Origin: JAOSJL01 sp963704035
Lineage (GTDB): Bacteria; Actinomycetota; Acidimicrobiia; IMCC26256; JAOSJL01
Length of the DNA stretch: 64,000 nt
Reading direction: 5' to 3'
NCBI GenBank assembly: GCA_963704035.1
Contig: CAVPGR010000002.1
Coordinates: 806,001 to 870,000, forward strand
Part shown: piece by piece, positions 34,086 through 41,627 of the stretch
Layout of the letters: each line of letters opens with the position of its first letter
How positions within the stretch are numbered: the stretch's first letter is position 1
Position numbers and translations under genes: made by a program
The notes under the pieces: model-generated
Told to the model about the DNA's origin: nothing
Database searches by the model: none
The model's input: only the letters and a program-made list of their open reading frames with translations

Positions 34086-36379
34086 TCAGCCGTGTCCTTC
34101 GGCTACGGCTGAGCGGGCGCGCGCCACATGAACCTGACCGAGGGCGAGTCCGCCGTCACCGGGAGGTACGGTCTGCGGCCAGTACACCTCGAAGCCCCGA
34201 GCCAGGAGTCGTTCGGCAACGTCGTCGAGGAGCAGCCCATTGGCGAATACTCCCCCACCGAGGCAGACGCGATCCAGACCCGTACGGTCCCGTAGCTGGT
34301 CACACACGGCGACGATCGCGCCGGCCAAAGAGTGGTGGAAACGTCCCGAGATGTCGGCGACCGACCTCCCCGCGATGCGGTCGTCGATGACAGCCGCCAC
34401 GAGTGCTCGGGTGTCGATGACGAGCCGTCCCTCATGTGTATCGAGCGGCACGGGATAGGCACCACGTGCCGTGGCGTCGGCGGCCTGTTCGAGCAGGATG
34501 GCCGGTTGACCTTCGTAGCTCGGTGTTCGGCCCAGGCCCAGGAGTGCGGCCACGGCGTCGAAGAGACGGCCTGCCGACGTGGTGGGTGGCGCGACACGGG
34601 GAGATCGACTCTGCGCGGCGAGTGAATCCATGTCGCGGTCTGTGAGCACGTCTGAGAACAGTGCGCGTGCCTCGATCAGCCTCGACGCATCGACAGCGTG
34701 CACGAACGCCATCCGGTTCGGCTCGCGAACAGCCGCGTCTCCCCCGGGTTGTGCGACGGGTCGCAGATGACCGACGCGCACTGCATCGCGGGCATCGACA
34801 GCGAGGAACTCCCCGCCCCAGGACGCACCGTCATCGCCGAGGCCGAAGCCGTCGAAAGCGACCCCGAGGACGCGACCGTCCAGCTGGTGTTCCGCCATCA
34901 CGGCTGCAACGTGGGCGTGATGGTGTTGTACCGCCACGGTGGGTACTCCGAGGGTCTCGGCCAACCGGGTGGTCAGGAAGTCGGGATGACGGTCGTGCGC
35001 CACGAGGGAGGGCGCGATATCGAAAAGCCTGCTCGAGCGGTCCAGTGCTTCACGGAACGCGGTCACTGCCATGTCATTGTCGAGATCACCGATGTGTGGG
35101 GACACGAAAGCCCGCGAATCGACCGCCAGGCAGAAGCTCACCTGGAGATGTCCACCGCAGCCCAACACCGGCGGACCGGTTGTTCCGAGCGCGATCGGTT
35201 CGGGGGCGAACCCCCCGCGCGGCGCAGAACGACAGGGCCTCCGCGCCGAACGGCGGTCACCGAGTCGTCGTAGCGCGCGACGACGTCCCGGTCGTGGACG
35301 AGAAAGGAATCCGCGGCGTCGGCCAGGCACGCGAGTGCTTCGTCGTTGTCGGTGCAGATCGGTTCGTCGCTGTGGTTGCCGCTGGTCATCACCAGAGGTC
35401 GGTCGACGGCCCGTGTCAGGAGATGGTGGAGCGGTGTGGCGGGGAGCATCGCTCCCTGGCGCTGATGCCCAGGTGCGACCGACGGGGCCAGGTGCCCGCG
35501 ATCGCCGACGAGAACGATCGGCGCGCGCCACGATTGGAGAAGACCCGACTCCTCGTTCGAGAGACGGAAGGTGGTGGCCGCCGCCTCGAGGTCCCGCACC
35601 ATCACGGCGAACGGCTTGTCCGGGCGCCGCTTGCGTCGTCGCAGTTCATGAACGGCAGCCTCATCGGTGGCGTCGCAGGCCAGGTGGAACCCGCCGAGTG
35701 CCTTGACGGCGACGATGTCGCCGGCGAGCAGCCGTGCCGCTGCTCCTTCGACCGGGTCGCCGCAGACAGCGCTCCCTCCACTGTCGAGAAGTTGGAGCTG
35801 TGGTCCGCATGCGGGGCACGCGATCGGCTCGGCGTGGAAACGACGATCGGAGGGGTCGTCGTATTCGCGGGCACACGCTGGACACATCGCGAAAGACCGC
35901 ATGCTCGTTCGCTCGCGGTCGTACGGCAGTGATTCGATGACGGTGTAGCGCGGCCCGCAGTCGACGCAGTTGATGAACGGGTAGCGGTGGCGGCGATCGT
36001 CGGGTTCGAACAGCTCCTCGAGACAGGCGGCGCAGGTGGCGAGATCGGGGGCGACGAGAGCGGTCCCGGCGTGGTTGGTCTCGGATCGTTCGATGACGAA
36101 AGACGAGTGACCCGTCGGCGCGGTGTCCCGCGACGTGACGGCGACAACCGTTGCCCGACGCGGCGCCTCGCTCTCGAGAGCGGCGCGGAAACGGTTGAGG
36201 TCGCGTGCCGACCCTTCGACCTCGATCTCCACACGGCCCCCGACGTTGCGGACCTTCCCCGTCAGACCGTGGTGACGGGCGAGCCGCCACACGAAGGGGC
36301 GAAATCCCACGCCTTGCACGACGCCGCTCACCTCGATCCGTCGGCCGAGCGGCGCCGCCTTCGTGGTGATCGTGGTCAT
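34086..36379 (-). CDS. hypF: Carbamoyltransferase HypF, frameshifted
   Basis: Transfers carbamoyl from carbamoyl phosphate to HypE. The N-terminal acylphosphatase domain (RRIEVSGVVQGVGFRPFVWR) is followed by zinc-finger motifs (TCAACLEELFEPDDRRHRYP, CVDCGPRYTVIESLPYDRER), a YrdC-like domain (FAVMVRDLEAAATTF, MTSGNHSDEPICTDNDEALA) and a Kae1-like domain (VQHHHAHVAAVMAEH, GVAFDGFGLGDDGASWGGEF, CLGGGVFANGLLLDDVAERL). The frame breaks at the CCCCCC run 35211-35216; one added base restores RRAGGFAPEPIALG. Restored length is about 765 residues, typical. The ATG overlaps the protease stop. Confidence 0.93.
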
Positions 36380-36858
36380 GAGCGGACATTCCGGACGTCG
36401 TTGACGATCGACGCCACGATCGCATGGACCACCTCGTCCACGGGGTCGGAGAGTCCGATTCCCTCGCTGAAGTCGGTGCCCTCGACCCCGTAGAGAACGA
36501 GGCGACGCGGAAGTCTCCCCAGAGCCCGCGCCAGGGCGATCGCCTCACCGGGGCCCGGAGCATGACTACTCGCCGCCCGCGGTCGGGCCGGTACGACGTC
36601 TGATCCCGAGGCCGGAGCATCTCCATCGATGGCGATCCGATGGACGGTACCCGCCGGGGCGCCGGACTGAACGGCGTCGACGATGACGGCCACGTCCGCA
36701 CCCTCCCAGGCGTCGAGGAGACGCGTCGGTTCACCGTCCAGAGTCTGAACCGATGCCGAATCGCCGATGCGCTCTCTGGCCACCTCGACGACGCGCAGAC
36801 CGACACCGTCATCATGGCGATAGGCGTTGCCCACGCCGATCACACGCGCGTCACTCAC
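36376..36858 (-). CDS. [NiFe] hydrogenase maturation protease
   Basis: A 160-residue endopeptidase of the HycI/HyaD family that removes the large-subunit C-terminal peptide after nickel insertion. The N-terminus ARVIGVGNAYRHDDGVGLRV contains the conserved GxGNxxxxDDGxG with a nickel-sensing Asp; a second acidic site is VAVIVDAVQSGAPAGTVHRI. The GTG overlaps the hydA stop by four bases, so protease and substrate are translated together. Confidence 0.92.
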   Translation of the reverse strand: MSDARVIGVGNAYRHDDGVGLRVVEVARERIGDSASVQTLDGEPTRLLDAWEGADVAVIVDAVQSGAPAGTVHRIAIDGDAPASGSDVVPARPRAASSHAPGPGEAIALARALGRLPRRLVLYGVEGTDFSEGIGLSDPVDEVVHAIVASIVNDVRNVRS

Positions 36859-38168
36859 GTTTGATCCACCTCGCGCACGGTCAGATCGAGGAAGTGGGTC
36901 GCACAGGAGATGCAGGGGTCGTAGTTGCGGATCGCCTGTTCGCTGCGAAGTTTGAGAGCTTCCTCGTCGAGATCCAGGTTCGCTTCCACGAAGTGCCACA
37001 GATCGTGTTCGATCGTCGGTTGGTTCTGGGAAGTCGGCGGGATGATCCGGGCGTCGAGAATGGAGCCGTCGTCGGCGAGTTCGTAACGGTGGTACAGGAG
37101 CCCTCGCGGCGCTTCGGTGCATGCACGGCCCACCCCGGCGCGAGGCTGGATGTCGACCGCAGGACGATCCGGTGGTTCGTAGGCCTCGATGATGTTGAGC
37201 GCCTCCTCACACGCATGCAGAACCTCGACGGCCCGCACGACGATGCTGCGAAAGGGATTACGGCATTCGGAACCGAGACCGGCACTTCGTGCAGCATCGG
37301 CGGCGATCGGCGAGAGTCGTGTTGAGTTCAGGCTGTAGCGGGCCAACGGTCCGACGAGATACTCCGCCCGTTCGAGGAGGTGGGCATGGAGGGCTGTCGA
37401 GTGGGCAACGTGTTCCTCTTCGATGTGCTCGAGCAGGTCACGCTCGTCGATGTCGAGGCCCCGATCCGAGTGCACGCGGCCGTCGATGACGGCGTACTCC
37501 TCAGGGTGGGTCAGCGCCACATACTCGTGGCCGTGCTCGAAGTCGGGAAACTCGAAGCCGGCAACCCACCGAACGGTCTCGATCGCGTCGTCGCGGGCCT
37601 CGCGGAGGGTTTCCGCGAGCGGACGCAACTCACGTTTCGTCGGGACCCGGTAGAAGCCGCCGACCCGGACGTTGACGGGATGGACGGCGCGGCCCCCGAT
37701 GAGATCGATGATGTCGTTCCCGGCCTTCTTCAGGCGCAGGCTGCGTTCGACAGCGGGCCGATGGTCGGCGGCCATGTCGATGGCACTCTCGTATCCCAGG
37801 AAATCGGGGGCGTGCAGCATGGCCACGTGCAGGGTGTGGCTCTCGATCCATTCGCCGCAGTAGATGAGGCGTCGGAGTTCGCGTAGCGGCCCGTCGACGG
37901 TGACGCCGCAGGCGTCCTCGATCGCCCGCGCGCTACTCATCTGGTAGGCGACCGGGCAGATCCCGCAGATCCGCGCCGTGATGTCGGGCGGTTCGGTGTA
38001 CGCACGGCCCCGTAGGAACGCCTCGAAGAATCGTGGTGGTTCGTAGATCTGGAGTTGAACGTCACGGACCGCCCCGTCGGCGATCTCCACGTACATCGCA
38101 CCCTCACCCTCCACGCGCGCCAGAGCATCGACCTTCATCGTGCGACTCGCGGGAGGCTTGTGCGTCAT
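36855..38168 (-). CDS. hydA: [NiFe] hydrogenase large (catalytic) subunit, group-3b-like
   Basis: A 437-residue NiFe-binding subunit. The L1 motif is ITARICGICPVAYQMSSARA and the L2 motif DPCISCATHFLDLTVREVDQ, giving both CxxC pairs of the active site. Processing after the His of CATH would release a 12-residue tail. MKVDALARVEGEGAMYVEIA is the usual N-terminal beta hairpin with the proton-path Glu. With a diaphorase subunit and FeS subunit next to it, it fits cytosolic bidirectional NAD(P)-linked group 3b enzymes (sulfhydrogenase-like), which balance NAD(P)H against H2. Start overlaps the hydD stop. Confidence 0.94.
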   Translation of the reverse strand: MTHKPPASRTMKVDALARVEGEGAMYVEIADGAVRDVQLQIYEPPRFFEAFLRGRAYTEPPDITARICGICPVAYQMSSARAIEDACGVTVDGPLRELRRLIYCGEWIESHTLHVAMLHAPDFLGYESAIDMAADHRPAVERSLRLKKAGNDIIDLIGGRAVHPVNVRVGGFYRVPTKRELRPLAETLREARDDAIETVRWVAGFEFPDFEHGHEYVALTHPEEYAVIDGRVHSDRGLDIDERDLLEHIEEEHVAHSTALHAHLLERAEYLVGPLARYSLNSTRLSPIAADAARSAGLGSECRNPFRSIVVRAVEVLHACEEALNIIEAYEPPDRPAVDIQPRAGVGRACTEAPRGLLYHRYELADDGSILDARIIPPTSQNQPTIEHDLWHFVEANLDLDEEALKLRSEQAIRNYDPCISCATHFLDLTVREVDQT

Positions 38169-39010
38169 GGGGCTCCTCCGGGTGCGCCGGGTACGGGGGA
38201 ACCCTCGTGTGTGATGTCTTCGTCTGCAATGTCGTCGTCTGCAATGTCTTCGCCTGCCTGGCGGAAGCTCTCGGCGTAGGCGTTGAAGGTCCGAAACATG
38301 CGGACGATGTCGTCATCGGGCATCGAGAGTTCGCGCAGGCGTTCGGTGAGAGACGCGGTGTTGGGGCTTTCCATTGGTCCGAAGCAGCCGTAGCAGCCTC
38401 TGTCATAGGTCGGGCAGAGCGCCCCACAGCCGGCGTGGGTGACCGGTCCGAGGCAGGGAATGCCGTGCGCCACGGTGACACAGACGTTGTGGCGCAACTT
38501 GCACTCGACGCACACGCTGTGGGCAGGGACGTTGGGTTCGCGACCGAGCAGGTACGCGGAAATCACATCGAGGAGCTGGAACTTGTCGATGGGACAGCCC
38601 CGGAGCTCGAAGTCGACAGGCACATGGTCGGCGATCGCTGTGGACGTGTCGAGCGTGTCGACGAACTCCGGCTGGGCGTAGACGATGGCCGCGAACTCGC
38701 GAACGTCCGCGAAGTTGCGGAGGGCCTGGATTCCACCCGCCGTGGCACACGCTCCGATGGTCACGAGGCGGCGCGACGAACGGCGGACCTCGCGGATTCG
38801 TTCGACGTCGTCGGGTGTCGTGATCGAACCCTCCACCAGTGACAGGTCGTAGGGACCGCCGACCGTGGCGCGGGAGGCTTCGAGGAAGTAGGCGATGTCG
38901 AGAGCGTCTGCGACGTTCAGGAGCTCATCCTCGCAGTCGAGAAGCGTGAGCTGACAGCCGTCGCACGACGAGAACTTCCAGACAGCCAGGGACGGACGGG
39001 CAGACGTCAC
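38165..39010 (-). CDS. hydD: [NiFe] hydrogenase small subunit, group-3b-like
   Basis: A 281-residue iron-sulfur subunit that carries electrons from the NiFe site. The proximal-cluster ligands appear in VWKFSSCDGCQLTLLDCEDE, IGACATAGGIQALRN and FELRGCPIDKFQLLDVI; further Cys sets lie in CVECKLRHNVC and ALCPTYDRGCYGCFGP, consistent with three 4Fe-4S clusters. There is no signal peptide, so the enzyme is cytosolic. The C-terminus has a repeated acidic tail (DIADDDIADEDI) from 15-bp repeats. Start overlaps the hydG stop by four bases. Confidence 0.93.
   Translation of the reverse strand: MTSARPSLAVWKFSSCDGCQLTLLDCEDELLNVADALDIAYFLEASRATVGGPYDLSLVEGSITTPDDVERIREVRRSSRRLVTIGACATAGGIQALRNFADVREFAAIVYAQPEFVDTLDTSTAIADHVPVDFELRGCPIDKFQLLDVISAYLLGREPNVPAHSVCVECKLRHNVCVTVAHGIPCLGPVTHAGCGALCPTYDRGCYGCFGPMESPNTASLTERLRELSMPDDDIVRMFRTFNAYAESFRQAGEDIADDDIADEDITHEGSPVPGAPGGAP
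38216..38260 (-). repeat. 15-bp tandem repeats in the hydD C-terminal coding end
   Basis: Three 15-bp units at 38216-38230, 38231-38245 and 38246-38260 (first two identical but for one base, third diverged). They encode the acidic repeat in the HydD tail. Confidence 0.8.
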
Positions 39011-39792
39011 AGTTCCGGTATCCGCATCGCGGTGGCGACAACGTCGTAGTCGAAGACGGGGCCGTCCTTGCAGACGAAGCTCGCTCCGAACTGGCAGTGA
39101 CCGCAGTGGCCGATAGCGCAGTGCATGTTCCGTTCCATCGACACCCGCAGATTCCGGGAGTCCACGCCCCGGTCGAGCAACGTCTCAGCGGTGTAGCGGA
39201 TCATCACCTCGGGACCGCAGACGAGAGCGACAGTCTCGAGCCGCTCGACGGGAGCCCGTGCCACGAGGCGCGTGACGACGCCGACGTCACCATGCCAACC
39301 TGGTCCGGCCGTGTCGACGGTGACGCCGACCTCCACGTCGGATCGCTCACGCCACTCCCGAATCTCGTCGAAGAACAGCAGGTCGTCAGGTGAACGGGCG
39401 CCGACCAGGACCGTGAGGCGCCCGAAGCTGTCGCGATCGTCGAGCAGCGCACGAATCGCGGGCCGCAGCGGTGCCAGGCCGATGCCTCCCGCCACCACCA
39501 TCACGTCGCGTCCCGTCGCGGCCTCCAGGCCCCAACTCGTCCCGTAGGGCCCACGGATCCCGATATCCGTTCCGACCTCGGCGGCGCACAGAGCTGCCGT
39601 GACCGCACCCACGGAGCGGATCGTGTAGAGCAACTGACCCGCCTCGATCGCACTGACCGAGATCGGGACCTCGCCGATCCCCGGTACCCACAGCATGTGG
39701 AACTGTCCGGGCTCGGGTGTGGGAAGGGTGTCGTCCACGAACTCGATCGTGAGTGTCACGGTGTCGCCGAGCTCAGGGGTGGACGCCACCAC
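39007..39792 (-). CDS. hydG: Hydrogenase FAD/NAD(P)-binding and 2Fe-2S subunit
   Basis: A diaphorase subunit of the ferredoxin-NADP-reductase fold. Landmarks: PTPEPGQFHMLWVPGIGEVP (FAD region), IRGPYGTSWGLEAATGRDVM then VVAGGIGLAPLRPAIRALLD (NAD(P) pyrophosphate loop), VALVCGPEVMIRYTAETLLD, and a 2Fe-2S motif in MHCAIGHCGHCQFGASFVC. It passes electrons between NAD(P)H and the FeS subunits. The start is unclear: this GTG gives VASTPELGDTVTL, slightly short for the family. An ATG at 39811 or 39931 in another frame reads ...VVDATMAPRRA and would join if one G were removed near 39795, so a longer, frameshifted N-terminus is possible. Confidence 0.9.
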   Translation of the reverse strand: MVASTPELGDTVTLTIEFVDDTLPTPEPGQFHMLWVPGIGEVPISVSAIEAGQLLYTIRSVGAVTAALCAAEVGTDIGIRGPYGTSWGLEAATGRDVMVVAGGIGLAPLRPAIRALLDDRDSFGRLTVLVGARSPDDLLFFDEIREWRERSDVEVGVTVDTAGPGWHGDVGVVTRLVARAPVERLETVALVCGPEVMIRYTAETLLDRGVDSRNLRVSMERNMHCAIGHCGHCQFGASFVCKDGPVFDYDVVATAMRIPEL

Positions 39793-39863
39793 CCGCGCGC
39801 CGCGGTGCCATGGTGGCGTCCACCACCGTGTCGGGAGTCGAGTCGGGCCTCACCGCCTGAGTC

Positions 39864-39908
39864 GGCATCGTCTCAGCCGGCATGGTCTCAGCCGGCATGG
39901 TCCGAGAG
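39864..39908 (-). repeat. 15-bp tandem repeats between hydG and the cNMP-binding gene
   Basis: Three 15-bp units at 39864-39878, 39879-39893 and 39894-39908 (consensus GGCATGGTCTCAGCC on the plus strand). They cover the end of the cNMP-binding gene. On the minus strand they present three ATGs in a row (ATGCCGGCTGAGACC units) in the frame that may form the hydG N-terminus. Confidence 0.8.
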
Positions 39909-40376
39909 GGCACGGTTTCGTCCGTAGACATCGAGGAGCTGGAGCCGGGTCGCGCGGAGGCGGTCCCCCATCACGCGCGCGAACCGCTGCATGAGCTCGT
40001 AGCCGAGCCGCGGATCCTCGTCGCACTTCCCGCGCAGACACGCCCCGTCGAGTGCCACCGCGCGGGTCACCTCGACCGCTCGTACGTCGAAGGTCCAGCG
40101 GTGAGGCGGAAAGAGCCACGACCAGCCCACGACCTCGCCCGGTCCGAGGGTCTCGACCACGAGCGCTCCCCCATCGGGGACGCTCACCTCGAGCGCGACC
40201 TTCCCTGCTCGGACCAGGTAGAACACATCCGCCTGCTCCCCCTCGCGCGCCAGTGACGCACCGGGATCGAAGTGCACGTTCGTACCGCACCCCGCGATCA
40301 GGTCGAGGTCGTCACCCGCGAGGCCGGAGAAGACGTCGCTGTCGGTCAGCAGGTCCGGGATCGATCGAATCGCCAT
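39888..40376 (-). CDS. Stand-alone cyclic-nucleotide-binding (Crp-like sensor) domain protein
   Basis: A 162-residue protein that is only a cNMP-binding domain: LLTDSDVFSGLAGDDLDLIA, LAREGEQADVFYLVRAGKVA and GPGEVVGWSWLFPPHRW, the last at the place of the phosphate-binding cassette. No DNA-binding helix-turn-helix follows; the protein ends after the C-helix. It therefore cannot be a Crp-type regulator by itself. It is embedded in the operon between the FeS (hydB) and FAD (hydG) genes, sharing one base with the hydB stop, so a direct control or assembly role on the hydrogenase is likely. The cassette Arg-Ala-type phosphate contacts are not obvious, so the ligand may differ from cAMP. Confidence 0.88.
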   Translation of the reverse strand: MAIRSIPDLLTDSDVFSGLAGDDLDLIAGCGTNVHFDPGASLAREGEQADVFYLVRAGKVALEVSVPDGGALVVETLGPGEVVGWSWLFPPHRWTFDVRAVEVTRAVALDGACLRGKCDEDPRLGYELMQRFARVMGDRLRATRLQLLDVYGRNRALSDHAG

Positions 40377-41539
40377 CAGATCACCTCCGTCTTCTCGGCC
40401 GTCGGGGACACATCAGCACGGATCGCCGCTGCTTCCTCGGTGATGTCGATTCCGACCGGGCACCAGGTGATGCACCGACCGCACCCGACGCACCCCGACG
40501 AGCCGAACTGGTCGATCCACGTCGCGAGCTTGTGCGTCATCCACTGGCGGTAGCGCGCCCGGGTCGTGGACCGCACACTGCCTCCGTGCAGGTAGGAGAA
40601 GTCCATCGTGAAACAGGAGTCCCATCGACGTTCGCGGGTGGCGAGACCGCCACTGACGTCGGTCGTGTCCTCGACAGCGCTACAGAAACAGGTCGGGCAC
40701 ACCAGCGTGCAGTTCGTGCATGCAAGACAGCGCTCGGCGACGTGGTCCCAGCGTGGATGTTCGGGGTTCTCCTCGAGCAACTGCTGGAGGCCCGCGGTCT
40801 CGAGCGAACGCCCCATGCTCTCCACGGCGACCTCGATCACTTCCGCGGCCGCTCGGCGTGCGTCGTCGTCGACGGGGCGTCCCGAGAGAGCCGCCAGCAC
40901 GTCGACGCCGGCCTCGGAACCGCTCTCGACGAGGAAGTCGTGTCGGTCGGAATCCAAGAGCTCGGTGATGAGGAGGTCGTAGCCCTCAGTCGCCCGCGGT
41001 CCCGTGTCCATCGACACGCAAAAGCACGTTCCGCCCGGCTCGCCACAATTGACCGCTACAACGAACGCGGCATCCCGACGGTCTCGGTAGGTCCGATCGG
41101 GCTCGTCGCAGTCGAGAAACACCCGGTCCTGAATCGCCATGGCGTGCAACTCGCACGACCGAACTCCGAAGAAGGCATAGCGCGGTACGTCGGCGCGGTC
41201 GTCGATGAGTCGGAACGTGCCGTCCCCACGCTCGGCGCGCCACAGCACCGTCCGAGGCGGGAAGAGGAACCGCTTCCAGGAGTGCGGACCGACCACGTAC
41301 CCGAAGCGGGCCTCGTCCTCACGACGGTGCAGCCGGTAGTGCCCTCCATCCTGCTCGTCGGTCCACCCCACCGGGAGATCGCCCGCCGAATCGATCTCGT
41401 CGTAGACAACCGCGCGGTCGACAACGGTGGGCCCGATCACCTGCAGGCCCCGCTCGCGCAGCACGCGGATCAGCTGCCCCAGGCCCTCGACATCGAGAAG
41501 CACGGCATTCGCAGCCGAGCCACTTTCCTCCGTCCACAC
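40376..41539 (-). CDS. hydB: Hydrogenase 4Fe-4S electron-transfer subunit (sulfhydrogenase beta-like)
   Basis: About 387 residues. The N-terminal part (DRAVVYDEIDSAGDLPVGW, HSWKRFLFPPRTVLWRAER, YAFFGVRSCELHAMAIQDRV) is typical of the HydB/AsrA family. The C-terminal domain holds two 4Fe-4S sets: CLACTNCTLVCPTCFCSAV and CVGCGRCITWCPVGIDITEE. Additional Cys in VNCGEPGGTCFC match the family. It links FAD and small subunits. The GTG at 41539 is chosen because upstream codons look non-coding; a GTG 42 bases later is possible. First gene of the operon, divergent from a membrane protein 88 bases away. Confidence 0.9.
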   Translation of the reverse strand: MWTEESGSAANAVLLDVEGLGQLIRVLRERGLQVIGPTVVDRAVVYDEIDSAGDLPVGWTDEQDGGHYRLHRREDEARFGYVVGPHSWKRFLFPPRTVLWRAERGDGTFRLIDDRADVPRYAFFGVRSCELHAMAIQDRVFLDCDEPDRTYRDRRDAAFVVAVNCGEPGGTCFCVSMDTGPRATEGYDLLITELLDSDRHDFLVESGSEAGVDVLAALSGRPVDDDARRAAAEVIEVAVESMGRSLETAGLQQLLEENPEHPRWDHVAERCLACTNCTLVCPTCFCSAVEDTTDVSGGLATRERRWDSCFTMDFSYLHGGSVRSTTRARYRQWMTHKLATWIDQFGSSGCVGCGRCITWCPVGIDITEEAAAIRADVSPTAEKTEVI

Positions 41540-41611
41540 GGTTCCACAATGCCAGATCGCACGAGAGACCGACGACCGACGCCGACCTTCGTGGACCAGC
41601 GGGCGGCCCGG

Positions 41612-41617
41612 TAGCGT
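41612..41617 (+). promoter_or_regulatory. Putative -10 box, phosphatase-like membrane protein
   Basis: TAGCGT preceded by GG, ten bases before the GTG at 41628. Same form as other boxes in the window. Confidence 0.35.
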
Positions 41618-41627
41618 GGCCGATGAC

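Noticed and set aside
41427..41627. Extension of the large membrane protein upstream to 41427
   Set aside because: The extra codons encode a low-complexity Arg/Ser-rich stretch antisense to hydB; the signal-like helix starts at the GTG near 41628.
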